From Ferruginibacter sp. (GTDB lineage Bacteria; Bacteroidota; Bacteroidia; Chitinophagales; Chitinophagaceae): DNA of 32,154 nt. Numbering within the stretch: the first letter of the stretch is position 1; the number at the start of each line of letters is the position of its first letter. The stretch is from the NCBI RefSeq assembly GCF_028288465.1, contig NZ_JAQBNR010000040.1, positions 1-32,154 of the forward strand, in the 5' to 3' direction. Positions 15,839 through 23,747 of this stretch are shown piece after piece. Position numbers and translations under genes: made by a program. The notes under the pieces are model-generated. The model saw nothing but the letters and a program-made list of their open reading frames with translations. It did no database searches and was not told the origin of the DNA.

Positions 15839-16294
15839 ATGGAGACTTCAGATAAAATAAAATTATCTTCAGATTTAATTTTTACGAAATTAGTTTGTGT
15901 TTTTGGATTATTGCTTTCTTTGGTTCTAGTATTTGGCAGTAGTAAAAATACAATTGATGATGACTTCAAAACAGACCTTGAACACAAATTGCTTTTACTT
16001 ACAACGACTGTTTTGACAGGCTATCTTTTGACACGACCCAGTATTTGTTATGACGATACAAATCTTTACATAAAAAAAATTAGTAAAAAAGAGACAATCA
16101 TTCCATTAAAAAATGTGACTTCATTTTTTGAAAATCCCTTTGTAAATAAAGGGACTGCTATCTATACAATTGAGTATAAAAATAATTCGGCTGACAATGA
16201 CTCAATTAAATTTGCAGCTAATCATTCATCCGAAAGTATAAAAACCTTTAAGATACTTATAAGGAAAATAAATCCACCTGTAGAGATAGTATAG
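15839..16294 (+). CDS. Small membrane protein with possible PH-like domain
   Basis: A 151-residue protein. Two hydrophobic segments (about 16-34, FTKLVCVFGLLLSLVLVFG, and about 48-66, HKLLLLTTTVLTGYLLT) form a hairpin in the inner membrane. The cytoplasmic C-terminal part alternates short strands (ICYDDTNLYIKKISKKETIIPL, then YTIEYKNN, then IKFAANH) and ends in a helix (ESIKTFKILIRKI). This resembles the two-helix plus bacterial PH-like layout, but no family is firmly recognised. The ATG at 15839 follows a diverged M2 module and the gene ends before M1 copy B, so it is a single-gene unit. The composition is very AT-rich. Confidence 0.7.
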   Translation: METSDKIKLSSDLIFTKLVCVFGLLLSLVLVFGSSKNTIDDDFKTDLEHKLLLLTTTVLTGYLLTRPSICYDDTNLYIKKISKKETIIPLKNVTSFFENPFVNKGTAIYTIEYKNNSADNDSIKFAANHSSESIKTFKILIRKINPPVEIV

Positions 16295-16348
16295 TTTCGC
16301 CATTGTTGGTAGCGTTATTTCATATAGTAGTAATTGTTTTTGATTCGC

Positions 16349-16560
16349 TTTCTTCTGCCCCGAGTCTCCATTCCAAAAACTTGTCAGGCAATGTATCTGC
16401 ACAAATTAATATAATCAGACAAGCAGCACAAGTTGCAGGCTTCGCCGCCTATCAAGGCTGGGTACACCAATCTATACGCTAACGTGTCTGGTTTGCGCAA
16501 ATCATTCAGCAGTCAATTCACATCGAAAGTTTTGGCGTGAAGAGACCCGCTTGGAAATAG
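16349..16560 (+). repeat. M1 repeat, copy B
   Basis: Shares CCCGAGTCTCC, TATCTGCACAAATTAATATA, AGTTGCAGGC, CGCCGCCTATC, TATACGCTA, TGGTTTGCG and AATTCACATCGAAAGTTTTG, GTGAAGAGAC with the other copies. It lies 55 bp after the 151-aa gene. Confidence 0.85.
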
Positions 16561-16640
16561 GCAGTTACAACCGTACCCTATACAACTGGCAATAGCCAAT
16601 TGAATGTTTTGTATTTCATGGGTAATATTTTATTGTTTTA

Positions 16641-16792
16641 GAGACTGTCTAAAAACGATTTTATAAATTGTCTATGATCGCAAAAAGTGGCGGGTGGGAT
16701 TCCGTTAGCAAATGGGACCACGGCGGAGTGCCGCGGTTGATGTCTGACCAACCGCAATAGGGTGAACGAAAATTTCATTTTTAGACAGCTTC
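16641..16792. mobile_element. MITE-like element with CTGTCTAAAAA inverted ends
   Basis: A 152-bp segment bounded by GAGACTGTCTAAAAACG and AATTTCATTTTTAGACAGCTTC. The core CTGTCTAAAAA (16645-16655) is exactly inverted at 16778-16788. TTA occurs directly outside both ends and may be a 3-bp target duplication. It has no coding frame. Its interior has GGATTCCGTTAGC and GCGGTTGAT that resemble the palindromic repeat at 2591-2670 read in reverse. The ends resemble those of IS5/IS1182-type elements. Confidence 0.6.
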
Positions 16793-16809
16793 TTAGTGAT
16801 GGAAGGCTT

Positions 16810-17454
16810 TTACGCAACCTTTGAGAAATTCGATTTGTTTTCTGAGATCATGTCCGGGCGGTCTTTGCTGCGGATCTGCTTTCCCAGGATATACCTGAAA
16901 TAGTAAGCAACAACGAATGCCGCAGGAATACTGATGCTTGTCCAGGTGGCAAGATCTCTGGAGATGCCCCGGAAGTCTTTGTAATAGCGGAGATAAGCGC
17001 CCAGCCCGATTAAAATACCTGCAACTGCCGCAAGCAAATAACCAAGTATACATTGCCATACCCATTTTGCGGGAGATTTAACGAACGGCCTTAGTTGTAT
17101 GGCGTTGATGATGCCGGTTGACAGGAACATAAAAAGAATATCGAATGGCACGAAGAGGGTATAGTAGCCCAGCCAGAACACCCATGGCGTAAAGAAAATA
17201 AAGGGCCATGTGTCTGACAGGGTTTTCTTTTTTCCAATTATTTCAAATGTTTTGTTTCTCGTAACTGCAAGAAAGAAAACAAAAATGAATATCGAAAGGG
17301 TATGCATGATAAACTGGGGCGTCGTCAGCAGCTTATCATGATCGCCGGTGAACCCGTGCGCAATCAGCGGGTGCAAGAGGCCTAATAATCCCGGGTAAAC
17401 AACGAGGTTGCCGGTCACCCATTTTTTTAAAAACATGTTTTTACGTGTGTCCAT
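16810..17454 (-). CDS. Multi-pass membrane protein, unknown function
   Basis: A 214-residue protein with about six hydrophobic segments: LVVYPGLLGLLHPLIAHGF, FIMHTLSIFIFVFFLAV, WPFIFFTPWVFWLGYYTLF, VPFDILFMFLSTGIINAIQL, CILGYLLAAVAGILIGLG and ISIPAAFVVAYYFRYILG. Not assigned to a family. The ATG at 17454 is chosen over an in-frame TTG at 17478, since it starts a more natural N-terminus (MDTRKNMFLKKW). It is divergent from the AraC-type gene with 87 bp between starts, so that regulator is the obvious candidate to control it. The stop lies 17 bp from the MITE-like element. Confidence 0.75.
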   Translation of the reverse strand: MDTRKNMFLKKWVTGNLVVYPGLLGLLHPLIAHGFTGDHDKLLTTPQFIMHTLSIFIFVFFLAVTRNKTFEIIGKKKTLSDTWPFIFFTPWVFWLGYYTLFVPFDILFMFLSTGIINAIQLRPFVKSPAKWVWQCILGYLLAAVAGILIGLGAYLRYYKDFRGISRDLATWTSISIPAAFVVAYYFRYILGKQIRSKDRPDMISENKSNFSKVA

Positions 17455-17541
17455 AATATGTTTAATTTTAGAATACAAAGGACCTCAGTTCTGCGGGCAG
17501 GAAAAGGCATCTTTTATTCCTGAAATGATATATTTTGCGCC

Positions 17542-18543
17542 ATGGCCTTACAGGGAACAGTCATACGCACCATCTTTCAAACAGCCACTTCATTTGGAGC
17601 GGCCTTTGATACACTTTGCCAGATGTCGAACATCAAAGCAGATGAAATGGGCGACTCGGAAAAAATGGTTGAATGGGAAAAAGCAGCGTTGATTTGGGTG
17701 CCTCTTTTAAAGCTTACCGGCGATCCATTGATCGGCTTGCATGTGGGTATCGCCACGCCAAAACTACTTCACGGCATGGTTGGTTTTTTGATCCAAAGTA
17801 GTAAAGATCTGCACCAGGCCTTGCAAATGTTAGGCAAGTATGGCCACATGGTATCGCCAATGGTTTCCTATAGATACACGACCAATGATGTGGCCGTTCT
17901 TGAAATAGAACAGAATAAGATGTGGCTGATGAAGCATCCCGAACCGGCAAGGCATGCGAATGATTTTTTATTCGCATCAACCCTCAACACATCCGCAGCA
18001 CTTACAGGTAAGCGCATTGTTCCGCTAAGAATAGAGCTGACTTATCCAAAGAGGGAAATTTCAGCATATCAACAATTTTTTGGCTGTGATGTACTTTTTA
18101 ACCAGGAGATGAACCGGATTATTTTAGATAAACGAGATGTATCCACACCTATACTCACAAGTGATCAATCTATGTTTGAACGCTTCAATTCGATGGTTGC
18201 TGAAAAGCAGGCGCTGCAGGCAACCAACACTACCGGAGGAAATTTGAAACAGGTTTTGTTCATGCAGTTCAAGGGAAGGATACCTTCTATAGAAGAAGCT
18301 GCATCAGCATTAGATATGACGCCCCGGAGCCTGCAACGAAGGCTGATGCAGGAAGGCACTACCTTTCGCGAAGTTGCCGGGGAAATAAGAAAGGATATTG
18401 CTTTCCAGTTGATGCAAAACTCCGCGATAAAAATATCGCAAGTTTCAGCTATCCTGGGATACTCAGACCCGACCGCATTCAGAAAAGCCTTTAAGACGTG
18501 GACGAGCGTGGCGCCGCGTTCAGTTAGAAAAGCAGGCGTGTAA
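17542..18543 (+). CDS. AraC-family regulator with N-terminal arabinose-binding-like (OruR/ArgR-type) domain
   Basis: A 333-residue transcription factor. The N-terminal part (about 20-210, with GDPLIGLHVG, HGMVGFLIQSSKDLHQAL and VSYRYTTND) matches the PF12625 layout found in many AraC regulators that sense small hydrophobic ligands. The C-terminal helix-turn-helix (about 235-333) has PSIEEAASALDMTPRSLQRR and the second HTH with QVSAILGYSDPTAFRKAFK, ending SVAPRSVRKAG. It is divergent from a membrane protein, the probable target. The pair is followed by M1 copy C. The ligand cannot be told from sequence. Confidence 0.88.
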   Translation: MALQGTVIRTIFQTATSFGAAFDTLCQMSNIKADEMGDSEKMVEWEKAALIWVPLLKLTGDPLIGLHVGIATPKLLHGMVGFLIQSSKDLHQALQMLGKYGHMVSPMVSYRYTTNDVAVLEIEQNKMWLMKHPEPARHANDFLFASTLNTSAALTGKRIVPLRIELTYPKREISAYQQFFGCDVLFNQEMNRIILDKRDVSTPILTSDQSMFERFNSMVAEKQALQATNTTGGNLKQVLFMQFKGRIPSIEEAASALDMTPRSLQRRLMQEGTTFREVAGEIRKDIAFQLMQNSAIKISQVSAILGYSDPTAFRKAFKTWTSVAPRSVRKAGV

Positions 18544-18570
18544 ATTACGAACGGCGTTGACTCAATTGTT

Positions 18571-18780
18571 ATTTCTTCCGCAATGAGTCTCACATTCAAA
18601 ACTCCCAAGGCGATGTCTCTGCACAAATTAATATAATCAAACAACCATCACAAGCTGCAGGTCTCGCTGACCTACCGGGGCTGGATACATCAATTTATAT
18701 GCTATAGTGTTTGGTTTGCGGTGAGTCCTTCAGCAAGCTAATTCATAGCGAAAGTTTTCACGTGAAGAGCTCGTTATGAA
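18571..18780 (+). repeat. M1 repeat, copy C
   Basis: Full M1 unit with GGCGATGTCTCTGCACAAAT, AATCAAACAACCATCACAAG, CTGCAGGTCTCG, GGGGCTGGATACATCAATTT, CTATAGTGTTTGGTTTGCGG and CTTCAGCAAGCTAATTCA. It starts about 28 bp after the AraC-type gene and is followed at once by M2. Confidence 0.9.
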
Positions 18781-18794
18781 AGTGGATTATGGGC

Positions 18795-18864
18795 ATACAA
18801 TACTTTTTTGATGGATTGACGCAATGCAGTATTTTTAATTGCGTAAAGCAAGCGTTCGCGGCAA
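18795..18864 (+). promoter_or_regulatory. M2 module, copy C, promoter-like, upstream of the Crp-family gene
   Basis: TTTG (18807-18810), 19-bp spacer, TATTTTTA (18830-18837), the same arrangement as at 12204-12234. It ends with GCGTAAAGCAAGCGTTCGCG. The expected leader is about 55 nt before the ATG at 18899. Confidence 0.6.
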
Positions 18865-18898
18865 TCAAATGGCGGCAAACATACACAAACAACCATAA

Positions 18899-19501
18899 AT
18901 GGAAGTTGAATTAAAAAATATCAATCACAAGTTTGTAGAATTGTTCAGGCAAACGTTCGCATTTACCGGGGAAGAGTTTGCATTGTTCTTGTCATACTTT
19001 ACGGTTAAAACAGTTACTAAAAAAGATTACTACTTAAGAGCCGGGGAATGCTGCCATGCAAAAGCTTATCTTAATAAAGGTTGTGCGAGAAACTTTGTGT
19101 TGGATGAACAGGGACATGAGCGGATTTTATTCTTTGCGTTTGAAGATTGGTGGCTTGGTGACTTCGATAGTTACTATTCGGGCAAACCAGGAACAAACTA
19201 TATCCAATTGCTGGAAGATTCAGAACTACTGGTAATTTCAAAAGAAAATTTTCAAAAAGCAGAAAAGGAAATACCTAAACTCAATCAATGGTATTCTTTT
19301 AAAATGCTCCGCTCAGCAAGTGCTTCAAGAAACAGAATTGAAGAAATGAAAACCCTGTCTGCAGAAGAACGCTATCTCAAATTAACAGAAACCCAGCCTC
19401 ATATTTTTCAGCGTATTCCATTGCAACACATTGCATCTTATTTGAACATTGAACCGCAATCGCTCAGCCGAATGAGAAACAGGCTGACCAATAAACATTG
19501 A
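18899..19501 (+). CDS. Crp/Fnr-family transcriptional regulator
   Basis: A 200-residue regulator with an N-terminal cyclic-nucleotide-binding-like beta-barrel (about 15-125, including KKDYYLRAGECCHAKAYLNK and ERILFFAFEDWW) and a C-terminal winged helix (about 150-195, HIFQRIPLQHIASYLNIEPQ then SLSRMRNRL). The key cAMP-binding residues of E. coli Crp are not evident, as in most Bacteroidota members, so the effector is unknown. It is immediately downstream of M2 copy C. A cupin gene follows after about 100 bp on the same strand and is a plausible target; the two lie between M1 copies C and D as one unit. Confidence 0.9.
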   Translation: MEVELKNINHKFVELFRQTFAFTGEEFALFLSYFTVKTVTKKDYYLRAGECCHAKAYLNKGCARNFVLDEQGHERILFFAFEDWWLGDFDSYYSGKPGTNYIQLLEDSELLVISKENFQKAEKEIPKLNQWYSFKMLRSASASRNRIEEMKTLSAEERYLKLTETQPHIFQRIPLQHIASYLNIEPQSLSRMRNRLTNKH

Positions 19502-19604
19502 ATTTCTTCTCGCCCCCTTTCATTTCTTAACCCGGGTTAAGTATTTAGCATTTTTAGCAATGCATCTTTGTATCGTTAATTACTTGCTCACAAAAAACAA
19601 AGAC

Positions 19605-20075
19605 ATGACTTTAACTCAAACCAAGGTGTTAACCCCCAAAGAGGGATTAAGATTACAGTCTGGTCCCGGTCGCGACCTTATTTTTAAACTTACCGGTGAA
19701 GATACTGGTGGTGCATTCGATTATTTTATTGTAGAGGTAGCACCATATGGAGGTCCGCCTTTGCATGTGCACCATAAGCAGGAGGAAACCATTCACGTTC
19801 TTAAAGGCAAGTTTAAAGTTCGGATAGGTGATGAAATTTTCTATCTCAACGAAGGGGACTTTGCCTACCTGCCATCGAAAGTGCCGCATGCCTTCCTTAA
19901 CCTCACCAATGAGGGGGCAGAAATTATTGTTGTATATACCCCGGGAGGAGGTGATAAATTTTTTGCGGAACTGGGACCTCTTATGCACAATGGTTCACCA
20001 GATAAAAAGGTAGTCGCTCAGCTTTTTGAAAAATATGAAATGACTCTTCTTGGACCTCCGTTAAGCCAGGATTGA
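19605..20075 (+). CDS. Cupin-domain protein
   Basis: A 156-residue single-domain cupin. Motif 1 is GGPPLHVHHKQEETIHVLKG with the HxH and Glu metal ligands, and motif 2 is EGDFAYLPSKVPHAFLN with the last metal-binding His. Such proteins are dioxygenases, isomerases or small-molecule binders; the substrate cannot be inferred. The ATG at 19605 (MTLTQTK) is preferred to one at 19560, because CATCTTTG at 19563-19570 is one mismatch from the -7 consensus and would put the transcript start after the earlier ATG. Its own promoter suggests separate control from the Crp-family gene in front. M0/R3 and M1 copy D follow. Confidence 0.85.
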   Translation: MTLTQTKVLTPKEGLRLQSGPGRDLIFKLTGEDTGGAFDYFIVEVAPYGGPPLHVHHKQEETIHVLKGKFKVRIGDEIFYLNEGDFAYLPSKVPHAFLNLTNEGAEIIVVYTPGGGDKFFAELGPLMHNGSPDKKVVAQLFEKYEMTLLGPPLSQD

Positions 20076-20146
20076 CCCGGAAGTTATAAAATACCTATTT
20101 GACAAACAAGCAGATTGGCAGCCGCTAACATCGGTTTGCTCCTATG

Positions 20147-20227
20147 CCCCATATGGCGCAGGACTCTGTCCTGTTGCCTGCCGTTACTAGACCTGAAATT
20201 AAGGGAATGCTCCTATGGAGCAAATGC
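20147..20227. repeat. R3 repeat, copy 2
   Basis: 81 bp, with four differences from 14764-14844 by eye. It runs into GCTCCTATGGAGCAAATGC and a further palindrome GGCTCCTAAGGAGC at 20258-20271, then into M1 copy D. Confidence 0.85.
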
Positions 20228-20299
20228 AAGATTGCTTTTGTTCTACAAAAAGTTGGCTCCTAAGGAGCACGGCATACAATTGGCTCGTTATTTTTTTTC

Positions 20300-20445
20300 G
20301 TTTAAAAAATCTCCCAGTTCAAAAAATTCCCAGGCGATATCTCTGCACAAATTATTATAATAAAACAACCAGCACAAGCTGCAGGACTTACCGGCCTATC
20401 AGCGCCCGATACAGTAATTTATAAGCCGTAGTGTTTGATAATTAT
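20300..20445 (+). repeat. M1 repeat, copy D (shortened at its 3' side)
   Basis: Shares CTCCCAGTTCAAAAAATTCC, CAGGCGATATCTCTGCACAA, ATTATTATAATAAAACAACC, AGCACAAGCTGCAGGACT and GTAGTGTTTG. The TTCAGCAAGC and TTCACATCGAAAG parts are missing. The preceding 20228-20300 aligns with 21810-21900 before copy E. Confidence 0.85.
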
Positions 20446-20470
20446 AAGCAGTTGGTATTTCTGATTTTGC

Positions 20471-20478
20471 TATTTTTG
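20471..20478 (+). promoter_or_regulatory. -7 box for the PepSY pair
   Basis: TATTTTTG is an exact TAnnTTTG match, 42 bp before the ATG at 20520. A TTG at 20452-20454 could be the -33 element although the spacing (16 bp) is short. Confidence 0.5.
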
Positions 20479-20519
20479 TTTCAAGCACTACAAGAAAATA
20501 TTGCTGCCGTTTAAGAAGA

Positions 20520-21128
20520 ATGAAAAAATACTACCCTCCCATTCGCACCCTTCATTTATACATCGGTTTATTCGTTAGTCCGTTTGTACTTATATTCAGT
20601 ATAAGTGTGCTCGTGTTAAATCATACTGACTTCGTTAACAGCATCAACCCTGTTAAGCATTTACCGGTTGTCAAAACCCGCCTTGATAAGATTCCCTATG
20701 ATTCAACTGATCTGCAAACAGCCAAAGGGATTATACAAAAACTGGGGATCAAAGGAGAGATAGATTTCATATCACAAAATGATGATCATATTTCTTTTCC
20801 CGTAACGTTACCGGGTATAAGAACAAAGATTGAAGTAGACAAGCACACTAATGACGTATTAATTACAAGAGAGGAAGAGGGCGCTTTAAGAGCCACTAAT
20901 TACCTTCATAAAATGCCCGGACCACACAATACAAAACTTCGTGGCAATGCCGCATTTATGAAGAACTGGCGGGTTTTAGCAGACATGGTAGTTTACCTGC
21001 TGCTGTTTCTTTCTGCCAGTGGTATTTTTTTATGGTATTTTCTAAAAGCAGAAAGAAAGTTAGGATGGCTGGCCATTGTTTTTGGAGCAACAATTTTTAC
21101 TGGACTTTTATTATTTATTCTGGGATGA
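20520..21128 (+). CDS. PepSY-associated membrane protein, first of a tandem pair
   Basis: A 202-residue inner-membrane protein with an N-terminal helix (LHLYIGLFVSPFVLIFSISV), a periplasmic PepSY-like region of about 100 residues, and two C-terminal helices (about 150-200, WRVLADMVVYLLLFLSASG and LGWLAIVFGATIFTGLLLFI). The opening RTLHLYIGLF and following VLNHTDF are typical of PepSY_TM proteins, often tied to siderophore or iron uptake or flavin and metal reduction. It overlaps the next gene by 4 bp (ATGA) and is paralogous to it. No TonB receptor is nearby, which is unusual for the group. Confidence 0.8.
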   Translation: MKKYYPPIRTLHLYIGLFVSPFVLIFSISVLVLNHTDFVNSINPVKHLPVVKTRLDKIPYDSTDLQTAKGIIQKLGIKGEIDFISQNDDHISFPVTLPGIRTKIEVDKHTNDVLITREEEGALRATNYLHKMPGPHNTKLRGNAAFMKNWRVLADMVVYLLLFLSASGIFLWYFLKAERKLGWLAIVFGATIFTGLLLFILG

Positions 21129-21757
21129 ATTACAAAACGCTGATCAAAAAATTTACCTATTCAAACCGCCGTCTGCACATCCACGTCGGATTATTCATGG
21201 TGCTGTTTATATGGTTATTTTCATTTTCCGGATTACTTTTAAATCATGGGGAATGGAAGTTTGCCAGTTTTTGGGACGAGAGAAAAGAGAAGACAACGGA
21301 AACAGCTGTCAGCATTCCTGCGGGTTTGGATAGCCTGGATAAATTGAAAAGTATTTTGTCTCAACTAAAAATTTCAGGCGAAGTAAATAATGTAAAGATG
21401 ACAAGTGACAGTGCTGATTTTAGTGTTTCTTATCCGGGGCATGTTAGTAACATTCACGCTGATTTTAAAAAAGGTATAGGTATTCAAAAGGAACTTTCCT
21501 ATAATATTTGGGGTAAGCTCAGAACGCTTCATACCTTCAACGGCGCCAACAGGGATCATCCTGATGTTGAGCCAAATTGGTTACTTACCCGGGTATGGAG
21601 GTTTTCGATGGATGCAGTTGCATTAGGGCTTATCTTTTTATCTTTTAGCAGTTGGATTATGTGGTATAAAATCAGGCACAATTATTCATGGGGATACCTT
21701 GCTTTAATAGCTGGTTTTGTACTCGCTGCCTATTTTGTTTTTTTGTTAAGGTCGTAG
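21125..21757 (+). CDS. PepSY-associated membrane protein, second of a tandem pair
   Basis: A 210-residue paralogue of the preceding protein: helix RLHIHVGLFMVLFIWLFSFS followed by GLLLNHGEWKF, a periplasmic stretch with SGEVNNVKMTSD and LRTLHTFNGANRD, then helices DAVALGLIFLSFSSWIMW and LALIAGFVLAAYFVFLL. The ATG at 21125 overlaps the previous TGA, so the pair are translationally coupled and probably form a heterodimer or pseudo-duplicated unit. An earlier in-frame start exists at 21032 but lies well within the first gene and gives a non-family leader. M1 copy E follows. Confidence 0.8.
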   Translation: MNYKTLIKKFTYSNRRLHIHVGLFMVLFIWLFSFSGLLLNHGEWKFASFWDERKEKTTETAVSIPAGLDSLDKLKSILSQLKISGEVNNVKMTSDSADFSVSYPGHVSNIHADFKKGIGIQKELSYNIWGKLRTLHTFNGANRDHPDVEPNWLLTRVWRFSMDAVALGLIFLSFSSWIMWYKIRHNYSWGYLALIAGFVLAAYFVFLLRS

Positions 21758-21799
21758 TTTTATTAACAAAGCGTTTTGCCATACGTTGCTAATCGTGGG

Positions 21800-22096
21800 C
21801 ATCCACGGAAGCTCTTATGGCAAATGCTACATTGCTTTTTTCAACAAAGAGTTGGTTACCACCGGGACTGGCAGACAATTGATTCATTATTTTTTGCCTT
21901 TAAGAATCCCCACTCGAAAACTTCCCAGGCAATGTCTCTGCACAAATTATTATAATCAGACAACCAGCAAAGCTGCAGGAAATGGCGTCTATCAGAGCTT
22001 GGTACATCAATTTATACGCTATGGTATTTGGTTTGCGGCGGGTTCTTCAGCCAGCTAATTCACATTGAAAATGTTGACTTGAAAAGACTCGCCTCG
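21800..22096 (+). repeat. M1 repeat, copy E, with upstream M0 extension
   Basis: M1 proper starts at about 21905 (CCCCACTCGAAAACTTCCCA) and includes AATGTCTCTGCACAAATTAT, TATAATCAGACAACCAGCAA, ACATCAATTTATACGCTATG, GGTTTGCGGCGGGTTCTTCA and CACATTGAAA. The part before it (GCTCTTATGG, CAAATGCTACATTGCTTTTT, AATTGATTCATTATTTTTTG) matches the segment preceding copy D. Confidence 0.85.
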
Positions 22097-22120
22097 GAGG
22101 CAAATATTGTCAATGTAATG

Positions 22121-23086
22121 TTACACTGCATATTTTTTGCGATAGTCAATAGGCGATAAGTCGGTAAATTTTTTAAAGACTTTTCTAAACGCATCAATGT
22201 CATTGTAACCTGCTTCGTAAATAATTTCGTTTACAGTTTTTCTTCCTGTCTCCAACTGTTTTTTTACGAACTCAACTTTTACTCTTTGTATGTATTCTAC
22301 GATTGAGTTAGCTGTATGTTTCTTAAATCTTCTTTCAAATGTTCTTCGTCCAACACCAAACTTAACGCAAATTTCGTCTACTGTAAAAGTAGCAGTAGGA
22401 TTATTTTCTATAAATCCCTGTGCTTGTAAAACAATTTCATCGCCGTGTTTTTTTTGCCCCATAAAAATCACGAACGGATTTTGACTTTTTCTTTCAATGT
22501 CAATCTCAAACATTTTTGATGCAAGTATTGAAATTTCCCTACCCAAATGTTTTTCGATAATGTAAAGCAGAAGGTTCAAATATGAAAATCCACCACCACA
22601 AGTATAAATCCCTTTTTCGTCGGTAATAATTGTGTCGTCAATGATTTTTATGTCGGGAAACATAGTCTTAAACTCATTTTTTGCACCCCAGTGCACAACA
22701 CATTTTTTGTCTTTTAAAAGTCCTGTCGATGCAAGAAAAAATGAACCAACACAAAGGCATATAATCTCTGCATTGTTATGATATTGTGCTATTATCCATT
22801 CTTTGTATTTTTCATTTTTTGTAATTGCTTTAGGGAAATCGCTACATAATAATGGAATGACTATAACATCTGTTTTTTTGATTTCATCTATTGTCTTATC
22901 CGTATGAATATTGTAAAGCCCGTTATTAAGTTCTGTGTTTCTTTTTACGCCGACTATTTCTACATTATAAAATGGAGGCTTCCCCTGATATTTCATAAAG
23001 TCATTAACTCGTGAGAAAAGTTGATGACTGCTGTCAATGCTTGTTAGCGTTGAGTCATAAAGGGGCAGGATGGAAATATGTTTCAT
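22121..23086 (-). CDS. GlxA-like regulator (DJ-1/PfpI domain plus AraC-type HTH)
   Basis: A 321-residue transcription factor. The N-terminal DJ-1/PfpI-like domain (about 1-190) has the nucleophile-elbow region ICLCVGSFFLASTGLLKDKK and a following VVHWGAKNEF; the cysteine lies in CVGS where relatives often have CTGA. The C-terminal AraC HTH (about 220-321) has FTVDEICVKFGVGRRTFERR and NEIIYEAGYNDIDAFRKVFK with SPIDYRKKY. The ATG at 23086 (MKHISILPLYDS) begins the domain; the longer reading from 23194 would start in the divergent promoter region. It is divergent from the VOC gene with 125 bp between, suggesting control of that gene. Confidence 0.87.
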   Translation of the reverse strand: MKHISILPLYDSTLTSIDSSHQLFSRVNDFMKYQGKPPFYNVEIVGVKRNTELNNGLYNIHTDKTIDEIKKTDVIVIPLLCSDFPKAITKNEKYKEWIIAQYHNNAEIICLCVGSFFLASTGLLKDKKCVVHWGAKNEFKTMFPDIKIIDDTIITDEKGIYTCGGGFSYLNLLLYIIEKHLGREISILASKMFEIDIERKSQNPFVIFMGQKKHGDEIVLQAQGFIENNPTATFTVDEICVKFGVGRRTFERRFKKHTANSIVEYIQRVKVEFVKKQLETGRKTVNEIIYEAGYNDIDAFRKVFKKFTDLSPIDYRKKYAV

Positions 23087-23168
23087 ATTGCAAATGTAGA
23101 AAAATTGGCTGTCGCAATCAACGGGTAAGATTGTCGTATTTACAAGAGCTCCTGTTCGATAATGCAAA

Positions 23169-23176
23169 TAACTTTG
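23169..23176 (+). promoter_or_regulatory. -7 box for the VOC gene
   Basis: TAACTTTG is an exact TAnnTTTG match, with the expected transcript start near 23183 and a leader of about 30 nt before the ATG at 23212. No clear -33 box is seen, which fits an activator-dependent promoter, the divergent GlxA-like regulator being the obvious candidate. Confidence 0.5.
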
Positions 23177-23211
23177 TATTGAAAATAAATTCATAATTCT
23201 AAAAGAAAAAA

Positions 23212-23538
23212 ATGAAATCAGTAGAAATTATTATGGTTCCTGTAAAGGATAGACAAAAAGCAAAGGAGTTTTATTTGAAACTCGGTTTTCACGTCCTTGT
23301 AGAAGCACCTGACCCACACGGTGAAACCTGGATACAAATGGGCTTTCCGAATAGCGACACCACTATATCGCTTGCAGGTTTTCAAGCTATTATTTGTGAA
23401 ACGGATAATATTGAAAAAGAAGCCAAAGAATTGAAAACAAAAGGAATTGAAGTTGGAAAAATTGACGATACACCTTATGGAAAATTTGCCTGGCTAAAAG
23501 ATTTGGACGGAAACAGCTTGTGCCTTCGTCAAAGGTAG
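23212..23538 (+). CDS. VOC-family (glyoxalase/bleomycin-resistance-like) protein
   Basis: A 108-residue protein, the usual length of a single VOC module pair. The start KSVEIIMVPVKDRQKAKEFY with LKLGFHVLVEAPDPHGETW, and the end GKFAWLKDLDGNSLCLRQ are typical; the Glu or His metal ligands may be His in the DPHGE segment and Glu in the IICETDNIEKEAKEL region, but the last acidic position of the family (usually Glu near the DPDGN motif) is Cys here. It may be a binding protein or an enzyme with another metal site. It is divergent from the GlxA-like regulator and followed by M1 copies F1 and F2. Confidence 0.83.
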   Translation: MKSVEIIMVPVKDRQKAKEFYLKLGFHVLVEAPDPHGETWIQMGFPNSDTTISLAGFQAIICETDNIEKEAKELKTKGIEVGKIDDTPYGKFAWLKDLDGNSLCLRQR

Positions 23539-23690
23539 CAGGTCAAAATAGGTTCGTTTTGGTTTTAGTATCTTCAACTGCCTGCCACTAACGGGCAGGG
23601 CTTGCTGCAGGGAATCATCACCCATTTATTGATCGTGCTTCGGCTTACGCCATGCCTGGCCGTTAACTTCCTGTAGCCCGTGCTTTGCGT

Positions 23691-23747
23691 TAAACACCAG
23701 CATAAGCTGCAGGACTCGTCGACCTATCGGGCTGGGCACATCAATTT
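23691..23747 (+). repeat. M1 repeat, partial copy F1
   Basis: Holds only the central part (CACCAGCATAAGCTGCAGGA, GACCTATCGGGCTGGGCACA, TCAATTT), fused directly to the start of copy F2. The preceding 23539-23690 holds no gene. Confidence 0.75.

Noticed and set aside
19560..19604. Upstream ATG for the cupin gene
   Set aside because: The -7-like box CATCTTTG overlaps it, so it would lie before the transcript start.
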